NCBI RefSeq assembly: GCF_902635505.1
Contig: NC_045431.1
Location: 15,593,001-15,657,000, forward strand
Direction: 5' to 3'
Length of the DNA: 64,000 nt
From: Sarcophilus harrisii
Lineage: Eukaryota; Chordata; Mammalia; Dasyuromorphia; Dasyuridae
Shown here: positions 48,781 to 59,079 of the stretch, one piece after another
Numbering within the stretch: the stretch's first letter is position 1
How the letters are laid out: each line of letters opens with the position of its first letter
The notes under the pieces: model-generated
What the model saw: the letters and a program-made list of their open reading frames with translations, nothing else
Databases searched by the model: none
What the model was told of the DNA's origin: nothing
Position numbers and translations under genes: made by a program

Positions 48781-49228
48781 AATAATCCAAAATTTTAAGG
48801 CAGTTAAAAAGGATGAAGAGGGAGCAGAAGTTAGGAGTAGGAATGGTTTGGCTGTGAACTCCTCCTTGGCAACCTCATTCCCTTTCTGTCAAATGATACT
48901 TGAAAAAACCTACAATTTAGAATTTGGAAAGAGAAAATAGAAGGGCAATAAAGACCAGGATTAGTGATTTATTTATTATGTTTTTATTATGAAGTTGGGG
49001 CAGGAGGAGAGAAAGAATGAATCCGGGGAGAAGGGATATGATTTAATAACAAGCCAGATGTATGGATGAAAATAAAAGTTCAAAAATTTAAAAATGCCTC
49101 TGAGTTCACCCTTTTTTTTTTTTCAGAACTTTTTTTTTGTTTTGGTTTTTTGGTCTATTGTTAACTAATTGTCCCATTCCATGTGAGAAAATCTAGTTGA
49201 TGCATTTTTTTTTTTTAATTTCATTAAT

Positions 49229-49331
49229 TGACCATCAACCCACCTTATCTCAGTTGGAAAATCCCCTCTGCTCAAGAAGGCACTGAAAATTCACTAATCG
49301 AAAAGATACAGGAAGATAGAGGGAAGCCCCA
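49229..49331 (+). pseudogene. copy 2 exon 2 remnant, start lost
   Basis: Aligns with copy 1 exon 2 ('aatttcatta' before, 'ggaagccccagtaaaa' at the end). The ATG is ATC and the acceptor AG is gone. Divergence is far above that of exons 5-12. Confidence 0.65.
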
Positions 49332-49417
49332 GTAAAACTTTCTCTCGACATTGCCATCTTCCCTCCCTCCCTGGGAAATGAATCTTATTCCTGATGGTTT
49401 TTTACTTTCTTTGGCAG

Positions 49418-49567
49418 ATAATGTCCATTCTCCTGTAAGTAAGAAAGAACGTCTGCCATCTTATTGTAAAATTACATTAATGGAATGGCCAGAGACTGAA
49501 GACCTTGTGATGGAAGAAGGTGGTGGGAAGAGCGAGAATTTCCCGACTTTAGGGACTGGGATCAAGG
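49418..49567 (+). pseudogene. copy 2 exon 3 remnant
   Basis: The acceptor ttggcag is intact and the frame continues as NNVHSPVSKKERLPSY, matching copy 1 [16 protein letters not shown]. The 3' half has diverged and the donor ggtaac has become ggtgtc. Confidence 0.8.
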
Positions 49568-50054
49568 GTGTCGCCAGCTCCCCTTTTATTCAGTTCTCTT
49601 GGAGTTTTCCTGAAGAAATGTTTGCCCATTTTCTTCTTTTGTGACCCTGTTTATAGATAAAGGAAATGAGGTAAGGAAAATTGCTTGCCAGGGTCATAAT
49701 TAGTAAGCCTCTGAAATCCATTTAACTCGGGATGAGGAGGTATTGTTGGCTATAGAAGACTGGGGAGGACTAATAGCATAATGAACCTCCCGGGTGGCAC
49801 ATTGGGAAATTTGGAGGCCAAAAGTTTTTATAAAAGAAAACCCCACCTTTTTCTCCCTTAGAAAGAGATAACAATTCAGAAATAGATTCTCTTCTTTCTC
49901 TTCTCCCTCTCTTTTCTTTTTCTATTTCTTTTTGTGTGTGTGTGTGTTTAAACTGCACAAGAGAACTATATATAACAAAATAAATATTTGTATGTTAGCA
50001 AGGGGTGGCATAGAAGATTTTAATAAAGACTTATTCATTTTCTTTGTTTTTAAG

Positions 50055-50170
50055 AGAGACACCAGAGAAAATAATTCTGTCTTAGAGGATTGGAAAAAAA
50101 TTTCCTCCTGGGTTTTCCTACTTCTTTGTATGTTCCTTGGATTTCTGCGCCTTTCCAGCTGGTTGAGGGG
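50055..50170 (+). pseudogene. copy 2 exon 4 remnant
   Basis: The 'ctacttctttgtatgttcct' core and 'tttccagctggtt' end match copy 1 exon 4. Indels bring an early in-frame TAA and the donor is lost. Confidence 0.8.
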
Positions 50171-50956
50171 AAAAATTAAAGGATCAAAAGTTTTGGATGG
50201 GTTTTGGCTTTGAGTTGATTTTGGTTCAGATATGAAAAATTTAACTCAACTAATCTCCCCTTTATTAAACTATTCCTAGCCGAGATATCTATCTTTTCAT
50301 CCACTCCAGAAACATGCATGCTCTTCCATTCTTTCTCCCCTTCTCTCTTCCCTACTTACACTCTAATCTTTGGAACAAAGATTAGAAAATTTTTTGTGAA
50401 TTTGATGATAGATGGGAACCTTAAAGTCATCAGTTTTGTGTTGAGTGAGATCCTCTGTATCTCTATTGATGTCTGAAACATAAGCTTTGGTTTCAGAGAC
50501 TAGCATCTGTGTTAAGATGCATATGTGGATATTAGATGTTGGCAACAGAAGTGGTTTCAAGTGGGTAAAGGGCGAATCAAATTTGCACCAGGAAAGCAAA
50601 CAGAAAAATAGAGGCCATTTAATCAAATCGGCCTGCCTTGGACCTTCCTTATCCCACCTTTCCCTATTCTTCGCATTCAATATAAAAGCAACCTGTGCTT
50701 GAATTGTCTAAATGCAAAAAACCTCTCTTCTCTAATAAGCCACACCGGGAAAGGGAATACGCATTTATAGATCATTTGTGTCAAACACTGCTCTAAGCAA
50801 ATTCAGCCCTCACTGCCCTCTGCCACATTGCCTTCCTCAGCAGCCAGTGACTCTTCTTCATTCCTCCTTCCCACACAGTGGCCTCTAACTTTGGTCTGTT
50901 GCCCTGCAGTCCCCAAATAACCATATATAATTTTAAGTTGTCCATTATCTTTACAG

Positions 50957-51100
50957 GAAAAATGGCTGGGAAGATTTTCCATGATGGTTCAATGTTGAAC
51001 AACCCCGTGGCTGGCTTGATGATTGGCGTGCTGGTGACAGTCCTGGTCCAGAGTTCCAGCACATCTACGTCCATCGTTGTCAGCCTGGTATCCTCTTCAT
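50957..51100 (+). pseudogene. copy 2 exon 5, open
   Basis: 144 bases like copy 1. Encodes [11 protein letters not shown] to [17 protein letters not shown] with the canonical motif. The Met at 50963 (AAAATGG) is in a fair Kozak context. By eye there are 21 differences from copy 1, about half of them synonymous. Confidence 0.9.
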
Positions 51101-51584
51101 GTGAGTCAGCAGGTTCCCCTCTCCCCCAATGCCCCAGTGCCTGTGCCAACCTGGATCTTTTGAAAGAACTTTATTCCAAGTTTTAGAAGTGCGAAATTGT
51201 TCACTATGTGCCCTGGAGTCATCATCTCCCTGATTTTCCATCCTCTCAATCTTGTTGCTACAGCCACCATTAGAGCAATGCCCACACAGCCCAAGTGTCT
51301 AGTGGTCTAGCTTTCTTGCTATGGGGAAAGTTTCAGTTGCCCTGCCCCACTTAGTGTCGTGGGCACCTGGTTGCAGCTGTAGTGAGTTGTTCTTCACCAC
51401 ACAGATCTTCAGGCAAAGGTTGGATGACTGACTGGTTGGAAACCTCATAGAAAGGATTCCTCTTCTTAGTCATGGCTGGACTTCATAATTTCCTTACTTT
51501 TTATTGAGCTGATTCCTTAGTTTGTTGAAGCTTTTTCCCTGTGAATTTCTCTTAATTTTTTCATTTCCCTTTTTCCTTTGCCAG

Positions 51585-51696
51585 TGTTGACAGTAAAGGC
51601 AGCCATTCCCATTATCATGGGAGCCAATATTGGGACTTCAGTGACCAATACTATCGTGGCCCTCATGCAGGCCGGAGACAGAAATGAGTTCCGAAG
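51585..51696 (+). pseudogene. copy 2 exon 6, open
   Basis: 112 bases, splice sites ttgccag and gtagga. By eye 11 differences from copy 1 and three amino-acid changes. [14 protein letters not shown] is unchanged. Confidence 0.9.
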
Positions 51697-51954
51697 GTAG
51701 GAGCTTTCTTACTTGTTTGCTAGTCATATTTTTTTCATCACTACAGTGTTTAATACAGTTGAGGATCTTTGCTCTAGATACTGATCTAGCTATTCTTTTA
51801 GAGAGTAGAATAACTATATTCAAAGCAGTTCAAATAACTCAGTTATTTAGACAGAGTTAGACAGAGTTTATCTTAAATTGATAAAATGATTTCATGTTGC
51901 TGCAATACTACAATGCTAGGATTAGGAAGAATAGTTAAAAATCTGGCCTCAGAC

Positions 51955-52250
51955 ACTGTTTGATGGAATACTATTATGCTATAAGAAAGGATGGGGGGGG
52001 CGGTAATTTCAGTGAAAAAAAAAACCTATGGCAAGGCCTTCCTGAATTAATCCAAAGTGAATTAAGAACTGGGAGATCATTAACATTACAGTAACAGCAG
52101 TACTGTAAGGATAATTAACCTTGAAAAACGTTGCTACTGTGATCAATACAATGATTCAAGACAATGTCCCCTTTGGACAGTTCCAGAGGACTATGATGAA
52201 AAATGCTGTCCATGGCCAGAAAATGAAGTGGTGAATCAGACCAAAGTTTC
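51955..52250 (+). mobile_element. L1 3' UTR fragment in copy 2 intron 6
   Basis: 'tgatggaatactattatgct', 'atcaatacaatgattcaaga' and 'gatgaaaaatgctgtccatg' match an older marsupial L1 3' end. Confidence 0.7.
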
Positions 52251-52542
52251 CACTCCCCGTCCCCCGTTTGGGGGAGTTACCACTGTGGGAATCCACTAGT
52301 GTTGAAGCTGTTTGGGCAACTCAACAAGTGGGATGGGAAAGTATTAAGTTACTTACTCAAGTGACTTACTCATGAACCTATCTATCACTAGGAGACCTGA
52401 AACAGATCTTCCTAACTTTCAAGCAAGTCTTTCTCATTATGTTCACACTATGCTTTCTCATTGTGCACATAGTAGGCTCTTGATGAGAGTGAGAAGACAA
52501 TATCATCACATTAATTGCTTTGGATTTTTCTCCCTGATTTAG

Positions 52543-52738
52543 GGCTTTTGCTGGAGCGACTGTCCATGACTTCTTTAACTGGTTGTCAGTGCTGGTGTTG
52601 CTGCCCATGGAGGTGATCACAGGCTACCTCTACCATCTCACCGATGCCATCGTGAAAACCTTTAATATCAAGAGTGGGGAAAATGCCCCTGACCTCCTGA
52701 AAGTCATCACCAATCCCTTCACGAAACTCATTGTCCAG
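52543..52738 (+). pseudogene. copy 2 exon 7, open
   Basis: 196 bases. [19 protein letters not shown] is kept intact, as are the acceptor tgatttag and the donor gtgggc. Confidence 0.9.
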
Positions 52739-52749
52739 GTGGGCATCAA

Positions 52750-53459
52750 GACTCCCTCTTGATTTTAAATTGAGGCTGAAATGGTACCAATGGTGGACTG
52801 GATTCCCTTGGAAGCAGAGCTCTAAGGTTCTTCCCCCAATCTGAAGTGCTAGTCAGACATTCCTTTCCTTGCTGCGACTCCCCCATTTTATTTGAGGGAG
52901 TGTAAGGAGCTAAGGAGCTTGCTTGGCCCTCCACATTGGCAGGGGTGTTCTTCAGCACCCCCTTTCTTCCATTTGAGGCCCAATGACTGTTTTGTTGGAT
53001 GACATGTTATCATTTACCCTTTTGATCAGTGTGATGTGCCTGTCTCCAGGAAAACCATTTTACTTCTCCCTATGCTTTACTATTCTCTCTTTCCCAAGGA
53101 ATGCCTTGGGAAAATAAAAAGCATTTTATTAATCCCCTACCAGGGACCAGGCACTGGGAGATATGATGACCAAATGGGAGCGCCTTCAAGGCTTCAAGTA
53201 GCTGGTGGTATTGGGCCCCCTAGAAAAGAGCAAATAGGTCTATCTGGCCTGATGTTGGTCAAGCTAAGAGGAGGCAAAGTCCTGTACAAGTGGAAGTGAG
53301 GTCCTCGGGAACTGAGACCAATCTGTGTCTCCCTTTTACACACATCCTGGTTTTCTTTTCTGTACACTGGAGCCTCTAGGAGAATAATTTAACTTTTCAG
53401 TCACAAATCATAGCTGAGAAACAGGCTAACTCTTTTCCTCATGTCTGTTGCTTTTCCAG
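52750..53459. other. copy 2 intron 7, longer than in copy 1
   Basis: About 0.7 kb against 94 bases in copy 1. A MIR-like piece lies at about 53110-53165. Because both ends match copy 1, the extra sequence was either inserted here or lost from copy 1. Confidence 0.5.
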
Positions 53460-53555
53460 CTGGATAAAAAAGTCATAAATGAAATTGCTACAGGAAATGA
53501 GGCAGCCCAAAACAGGAGCTTGATAAAGACTTGGTGTAAAACATTAAAATATGTG
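53460..53555 (+). pseudogene. copy 2 exon 8, open
   Basis: 96 bases. Begins [19 protein letters not shown] and the WCKT later in the exon match human better than copy 1 does (LNEDV, WCIT). Confidence 0.9.
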
Positions 53556-54013
53556 GTAAGTATCAGAAAATTATTCAATGGAAATAGGTAGAGTGAGAAT
53601 CCTAGGTTTCCCCTATGATATTGAGGGAGTACAAGTGCTATTGGTTTGGTTTTCTATAAATTTAGTGTCCTTTAGCAAACCTCTAGTCACTCTGCCTTAG
53701 TTCTACCTCAGACTTTATGGGGCAGAATGCTACTCTAAGACAGAGTTAAAGCAATTGATGCTCAGGTCCCCATACCAGGGTAACAGTGTTCAGTCTGAGG
53801 GCAGCTCAGCTGGCCTCCAGAAGTAACCCAGATTCTGGAGGTTTAATACATGGTCCGTGGACCAAGAGCAAAGGCTGAAGGTCTTTTCAAAGGATTAAGG
53901 AGAAGATGGGGGAGAGAATAGAGAGTGGGGATTCATTGGCCAGTGGGGCATGTCTTCAGTGTAGTAAAATCCAACAGTAACAAGCTTTTTTTCCCCTTTA
54001 TTGTGTCATCTAG

Positions 54014-54134
54014 ACGTTAAGCAACGTTACCGTTCCTTCACCAGAAAATTGTACCTCTCCCAGCTTCTGCTGGACAAATGGGAACACCACCTGGACCCTC
54101 ATGAACATAACATATAAACAGAACATTGCAAAGT
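54014..54134 (+). pseudogene. copy 2 exon 9, open
   Basis: 121 bases. The NVT, NCT, NTT and NIT sequons are all present, as are the acceptor atctag and the donor gtgagt. Confidence 0.9.
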
Positions 54135-54421
54135 GTGAGTAGAAAATCCTCTGGCAGTTATCCCTCATACCCTCACATTTTAAGCCTTTTTAGGAATCAA
54201 AAATGGCTTTTTATAAATCTTTTTGGGACCCTTGCTCTAAAGTAAGGTCCCAGGGCTCAATATTTGTATTTAATTTAAATATCTCTTGAGTTCTTTTTTG
54301 GGACTGTATAAACCTTTGGATTATAACCACTTTCTGTAAGATCTGTGTAAAATGCTCTGTATCTGGGTTAAGTGATGAAGAGGAAGAGAAAGATGACAGG
54401 TGGTTGCTCTGGTTCCCACAG

Positions 54422-54589
54422 GCAAACATGCATTTGTGAATGTCAATCTCTCCGATCCGAGCATTGGACTCATTCTTCTGGCCCTGTCCTTGCTGGTCCT
54501 GTGCACCTGTTTGATCCTGATTGTCAAAGTCCTGAACTCTATGCTCAAGGGACAAATTGCTACAGTGATTAAGAAGACCATCAATACAG
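54422..54589 (+). pseudogene. copy 2 exon 10, open
   Basis: 168 bases, encoding the span [18 protein letters not shown] and VIKKTINT. Acceptor ttcccacag, donor gtagaa. Confidence 0.9.
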
Positions 54590-54599
54590 GTAGAACTTC

Positions 54600-55700
54600 C
54601 CTCCACTCCTGGGGGCTTTTCGCTGATCCTCCACTTTTCTGTGTCTAAGTTGGGAGATTCCATGATCTGATAAAACAAATTTCTAAATAAAAAAATCATC
54701 CATAAAGTCATTGTAAATACTAATGGGCTCTAGAAATGTCACTGTCCTCAGTAGTTGGCCAGGGAAGATAGTCCCAAGCTGTTTCATCTCCCTCCTGCCT
54801 AATACACAAAACACAGAAGAAAAATGTCCAAGGAAAAGGACACAAATGGGCAGAGCATGGCTGTGGTGGCCATCTCTGGCCACCAAAATAATCAGTTATT
54901 ATAGGACAGTTATTGGTGAAGAAGGAATGGGCTGACTATAGATGATAGCACAGTGAGCCTAGAGTCAGGAATATGAATTCAAATCCTACAGGGAAGTCAC
55001 TTTACTTCTGTTTACCTTACTTTCCTCAATTGGTAGGATGAGGATAGAACCTACCTCCCAGAAGATTTTTTTGGTAAGGATCAAATAAGAAATTTGTCAA
55101 ATCTGTGGCCTTATAATACCTGGTCCATAGTAGAAGCTTTGGCATATGTGGAGATCCTTCCTTTTTTCTCTTAACCCAAAGAAAAATAACAGCTCCTAGC
55201 TGCAGAAAACAATTAGTCCTGATTGAACCCCTTCCCGAGCTAGGTTGTCTCGAATTAAGACACTGATGAAGGTTGAAGACTTCTTGCATCTCCCTTCCAC
55301 TCCCCTCATTAAGAAACACAATTGAGGCACAGACCTGTGCTTTTTGGATGGATCTGGCAACCAGCTGTGGGGACTATGGAGGAAAGAGAAAAGCCATTTT
55401 TCTAGCGTGCTAGGCACTGAGCTCAGCACTTTTACGAACATCCGATTTCTTTAAGAAGAGCATGAACATAGTTCTTCGGATGCTGGCTGGGAACTCCCAA
55501 GGCATCCATCCTCCTCTTCCCCGGGGACCTCCTGCTGACGGCTTTTTAGTTACCCTTTGAATTGGGTCTGCTAGAAGGTTTAGAAGGAGTTTTTAGTAAA
55601 AGGACTTTTTCAGGATTTGCCCTTTAGAGGGATCTATTGCATCAGATATGAAATGCTGGCCAGGACAAGTGGACAAACAGGGCCTTTTCTTCTTTCCCCC
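54600..55700. other. copy 2 intron 10
   Basis: No exon. A SINE-like stretch lies at about 54935-55150 ('agcacagtgagcctagagtc'). The 3' end (about 55480-55700) resembles copy 1 intron 10. Confidence 0.45.
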
Positions 55701-55702
55701 AG

Positions 55703-55819
55703 ATTTTCCTTTTCCTTTTGCCTGGCTGACGGGCTACCTCGCCATTCTTGTTGGAGCTGGGATTACATTTCTCGTGCAGAGCAGCTCTGTGTTCACGTCT
55801 GCCATCACTCCTCTGGTTG
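55703..55819 (+). pseudogene. copy 2 exon 11, open
   Basis: 117 bases. [20 protein letters not shown] is human-like where copy 1 differs. [15 protein letters not shown] is intact. Confidence 0.9.
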
Positions 55820-55944
55820 GTGAGTCCTCCCTTCCTCCTGCATTTCCCCTTTCACATGTCCCATGTCTCCATTTGTACAGTTGGTGTTGCTATGCTGAGT
55901 CATTCCCAGCCAGGACTGAACCTGTGTCTTTTACCCCCTCTTAG

Positions 55945-56069
55945 GCATCGGAGTGATCGGCCTGGAGAGAGCGTACCCCCTGACTCTGGGCTCCAACATC
56001 GGCACCACCACCACGGCCATCCTGGCTGCGCTGGCCAGTCCTGGAAGCACTTTACAGAATTCCCTCCAG
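55945..56069 (+). pseudogene. copy 2 exon 12, open
   Basis: 125 bases. [18 protein letters not shown] matches the human RAY, where copy 1 has RVY. Nine differences from copy 1 by eye. Confidence 0.9.
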
Positions 56070-56699
56070 GTCAGTATGACTAGTTGGGACCTTCTGCTCT
56101 TTCCTCAGCTTACTACTCCAGCCTTCTGATAAGCACCTCCTAGTCCCCTGTCCCCCACATAGAACGGCATAGATAACTTCCCCCCCCCTTTGCCCATCTA
56201 TGAGTCAGAAAAGGTGGAAATAATGCCTGACTTGGTTTGAAGATGTGGATTTGAATCTTGGATCTATGCCAGTCACCTAGCAAGTAGCTAAGATTCAAGA
56301 TTCTGTTACTAGATTCTGTTACTTTCGCTTTCATTGGGGCAGAGAAGCTTTGAGGGATTCTGAGGATCCGTTTGGGCAGAAAGCTGGAGGGAAATCATTC
56401 TGAGAGGAGGAAGTTGGAGAATAAAAGTCCGGGAATATGGCAAGTGAACGAGCATCTTTGAAGATTCCAGTGAACCTGGAGTGGTGATGATGGCAGGGAT
56501 GTGATAATATGAATGATGAGGATGGGATTGTTAGAAGCAGCTGGAGGTGATGCTTAAAAGGCAGGTGAGGATTAGATTCTAGAGAGTCCTGAAAGCTGAA
56601 TCAAGAATTTTGGTTTTATCCTTCCTGCATTAGGAATGCAACAGGTATCAGATTTAGAGGTAGGACTTCACTGGAGGTGTGATTTAGGGAAAGTTTGCA

Positions 56700-58017
56700 T
56701 GCAGGATGCATTTGAGCCAAGGTCCAGCCAAGACGGGCTTTATTTTGCAGGTCATAAAAAATGAAAATCTGGTGATGTCATTAGGAATAGATAGGAGGGG
56801 ATGAACACCAGAGATCCTGCAAAAGGACTCGGGGAGTGATCCCATGAAAACCAACAGGAGAGAGGGGTCAAGGTGGAGCTTTGCAGCCCCGACATGGCAG
56901 GATGGAGGAGCCTTTAGCATTCTCCAGGGTGAATACTGCCTCATTAAGTAACTTCCGTCTTGGAAAGGGAGGTCAGTGCACCTGCTAGTAGTGCAGGCAG
57001 GCGAGGTAATTTCTGGGTAGGAGAAAGGTGACAACAGAGTGGAGGGAGGGCAGCGGGAGTAGACTCAAAAGCATCATAAGATAATGGCATTCATTTTGTA
57101 AAAGAATGAATTTCAAAACTGATTTTGAAAACAATTACAATAAAAGTCTCATTGGTTCTGAAATGCAATATTTTTTTTTTATTAAATTCATTGCTTTTTA
57201 ACTCGCTGGCAGTTAAATTTGATTTGGAGCAATGTGTTAATTATCTAAATTGTTTTTTAAATCACTCTTGGGGAACTCGCAAAAGTGGCTTAAATTGTCA
57301 GCTTTGTTTCATTTGTAATTTGGGACTCAAAAAAGTTTTCCTTGCATTTTGGTCCTTGGTCCTTTAAGGGTTAGAGGGATCTTTGAGATCATCTGGTTTT
57401 CTTTTGTAGCTAGGACAAGGGTTTTGCTGCAAGTCAAGGTACAAGTTCAGAAGAGCAGAATGTAAGCTGATTGTGGGCAGCAGCTTTCCCTTTGCATAGG
57501 AGGCACTTAAATCAATGCCTGTTGACTTAGATTGTAGCTAGATCTTCAGACTCCCATTTGGATGGTTTGTTCTTTCCACAAGACCACAATAGAACTCTTG
57601 CCTGTAGGATGCATGAAAGGTTCCAAAGCTCTCGACACCATGATCTCATTGGATGTTCACAGTAACCCAGGGAATGAAGGTTCTATTGCTGACTTCAGAG
57701 GAGCATAGTGAGGCTGAGAGAGGCTTCCACCCCAAGTCCTTCTGGCGTCTGTCTGATGCTCTCTGCGTCACAGCCCCCATAACAGCCAGTCATATTCTTG
57801 CAAAACTGAATAGACTGGCCCAGCTGACTGCTGCTCTCCATCTTGGCTCTTAAATGGATGAGCCCACAGTGACAATATTCGTGGATGATTTCTGTGGCGC
57901 CTCTGATCTTTCCCATCCCTTCTCCCCACCACTTGCCCCCTGATTTCCCTTCCCTCTCCCCGGTTGGCTCCCAAAGTGTCTATGAGATTTCATCGTGCTT
58001 ACTCCGTTTGATTTCAG
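56700..58017. other. copy 2 intron 12 (3' part), conserved with copy 1
   Basis: Aligns with 31130-32474 and includes the 65-base identical stretch 57114-57178. It contains neither of the two L1 copies found in copy 1 intron 12. Confidence 0.7.
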
Positions 58018-58580
58018 ATTGCCCTGTGCCATTTCTTCTTCAACTTGTCTGGAGTTCTTCTGTGGTACCCAGTCCCGGTCACGCGCCTGCCGATCCGTTT
58101 TGCCAGGGGCCTGGGGAATACCACGGCCACCTACCGTTGGTTCGCCGTCTTCTACCTGATCATCTGCTTTTTCCTAGCCCCAGGGACAGTGCTTGGGCTT
58201 TCCCTGGCAGGTTGGACTGTGCTGGTGGGTGTAGGGGCCCCATCCTATTTCTGTTGCTGGTGATCCTGGTGATTTGTGTCCTCCAAGCCCGCTGCCCTCA
58301 AGTTCTCCCTGACACGCTGAAAACCTGGGACTTCTTGCCCTTGTGGATGCGCTCCCTTAAGCCCTGGGATGGGCTGGTGTCCCTCTTGACATGCAGCTGC
58401 TGCCGGTCCAACTGGTCCCAGAAGTTCAGCTGCTGCTGCTGGTCAGCCTGCAGCATGATCAGATGCTGCAAGAGATGCAGGAAACGTACAGAAATGGATA
58501 AAGATCAGGAAAAGGCAAATAAAATCCCCCTCCGAGGTCTTGAGGGACATCTATATAATTTTTCCTATACAGATGTATAG
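58018..58580 (+). pseudogene. copy 2 exon 13, frameshifted
   Basis: Reads [12 protein letters not shown] onward to LVGVGAP, then a one-base-short G-run (G4 against G5 in copy 1, about 58233) shifts the frame to TGA at 58261. The alternative frame stays open to 58580 with [11 protein letters not shown], a shorter Cys cluster and the ending SYTDV. The tail lacks the copy 1 C-terminus. Confidence 0.85.
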
Positions 58581-58714
58581 TCAACAAATTGTATAGTTTT
58601 TCATAAGCTGGATAGTAAATAATCTGTATATCTTGATAAATCTGTAGTCAATGTAACCAAGAACATCTGTATCTGTATTATATATTGTAAATTTTTCATG
58701 TTTACAGTAATTTT

Positions 58715-58720
58715 ATTAAA
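58715..58720 (+). terminator. possible poly(A) signal ATTAAA, copy 2
   Basis: ATTAAA in an AT-rich stretch 135 bases after the last open codon of exon 13. Weak evidence on its own. Confidence 0.35.
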
Positions 58721-58789
58721 AAAATTTCAGCAATCACTACCATTCATTCTTTTTGCTTAGTAGAATCTGCCACATAGGAAATGTCCTTA

Positions 58790-58990
58790 GACAACTCCTT
58801 TTTTCTTTTTTGTTTACATGTATAATACTTCCAAATATATTTCTGTATTTGTAACATTGCACAGTAAAAAATCAGACACAGAAAAACATTAAAAAAAAAA
58901 GGTAAAGCGATAAACAAAAATGTGGAAATACTATGCTTCAATCCACATTCCATGTCCATGGTTGTTTGTCTAGATATGGATGACATTTAT
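58790..58990 (-). mobile_element. antisense L1 3' UTR fragment
   Basis: 'acagtaaaaaatcagacaca', 'aaatactatgcttcaatcca' and 'gtttgtctagatatgga' match the antisense L1 UTR. Confidence 0.65.
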
Positions 58991-59079
58991 TTAATTTTTT
59001 TAGGTGTTCTTGTAATTGAAATATTTTGAATAAATACGTTTTTCTAGAAAATTTTTTTCAACAATATGAGAAACATCTG

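Larger units (their letters stand above)
49229..58580 (+). pseudogene. SLC34A2: SLC34A2 copy 2, unprocessed tandem pseudogene (as read)
   Basis: Intron-bearing duplicate of copy 1 with the same exon order and phases. Exons 5-12 (50957-51100, 51585-51696, 52543-52738, 53460-53555, 54014-54134, 54422-54589, 55703-55819, 55945-56069) are open, have the same lengths as in copy 1 and keep GT-AG sites. Both QSSS motifs and AGATVHD survive. Defects seen: the start ATG is ATC (49233-49235); exon 3 has lost its donor; exon 4 has indels, an in-frame stop and no donor; exon 13 has G4 where copy 1 has G5 at about 58233, giving TGA at 58261-58263. Substitutions in exon 5 are still biased to synonymous sites, so selection acted on it for some time. 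It could still yield a protein from a different 5' end if the G-run deletion is an assembly error. Confidence 0.85.

Noticed and set aside
49229-58580. Copy 2 as a normal functional SLC34A2 gene
   Set aside because: Start codon, exon 3 donor, exon 4 frame and exon 13 frame are all damaged in the sequence given. A non-standard product remains possible and is listed as a finding.
49229-58580. Copy 2 as a retrocopy
   Set aside because: It keeps introns with splice sites at the same positions and has no terminal A-run or target duplication.
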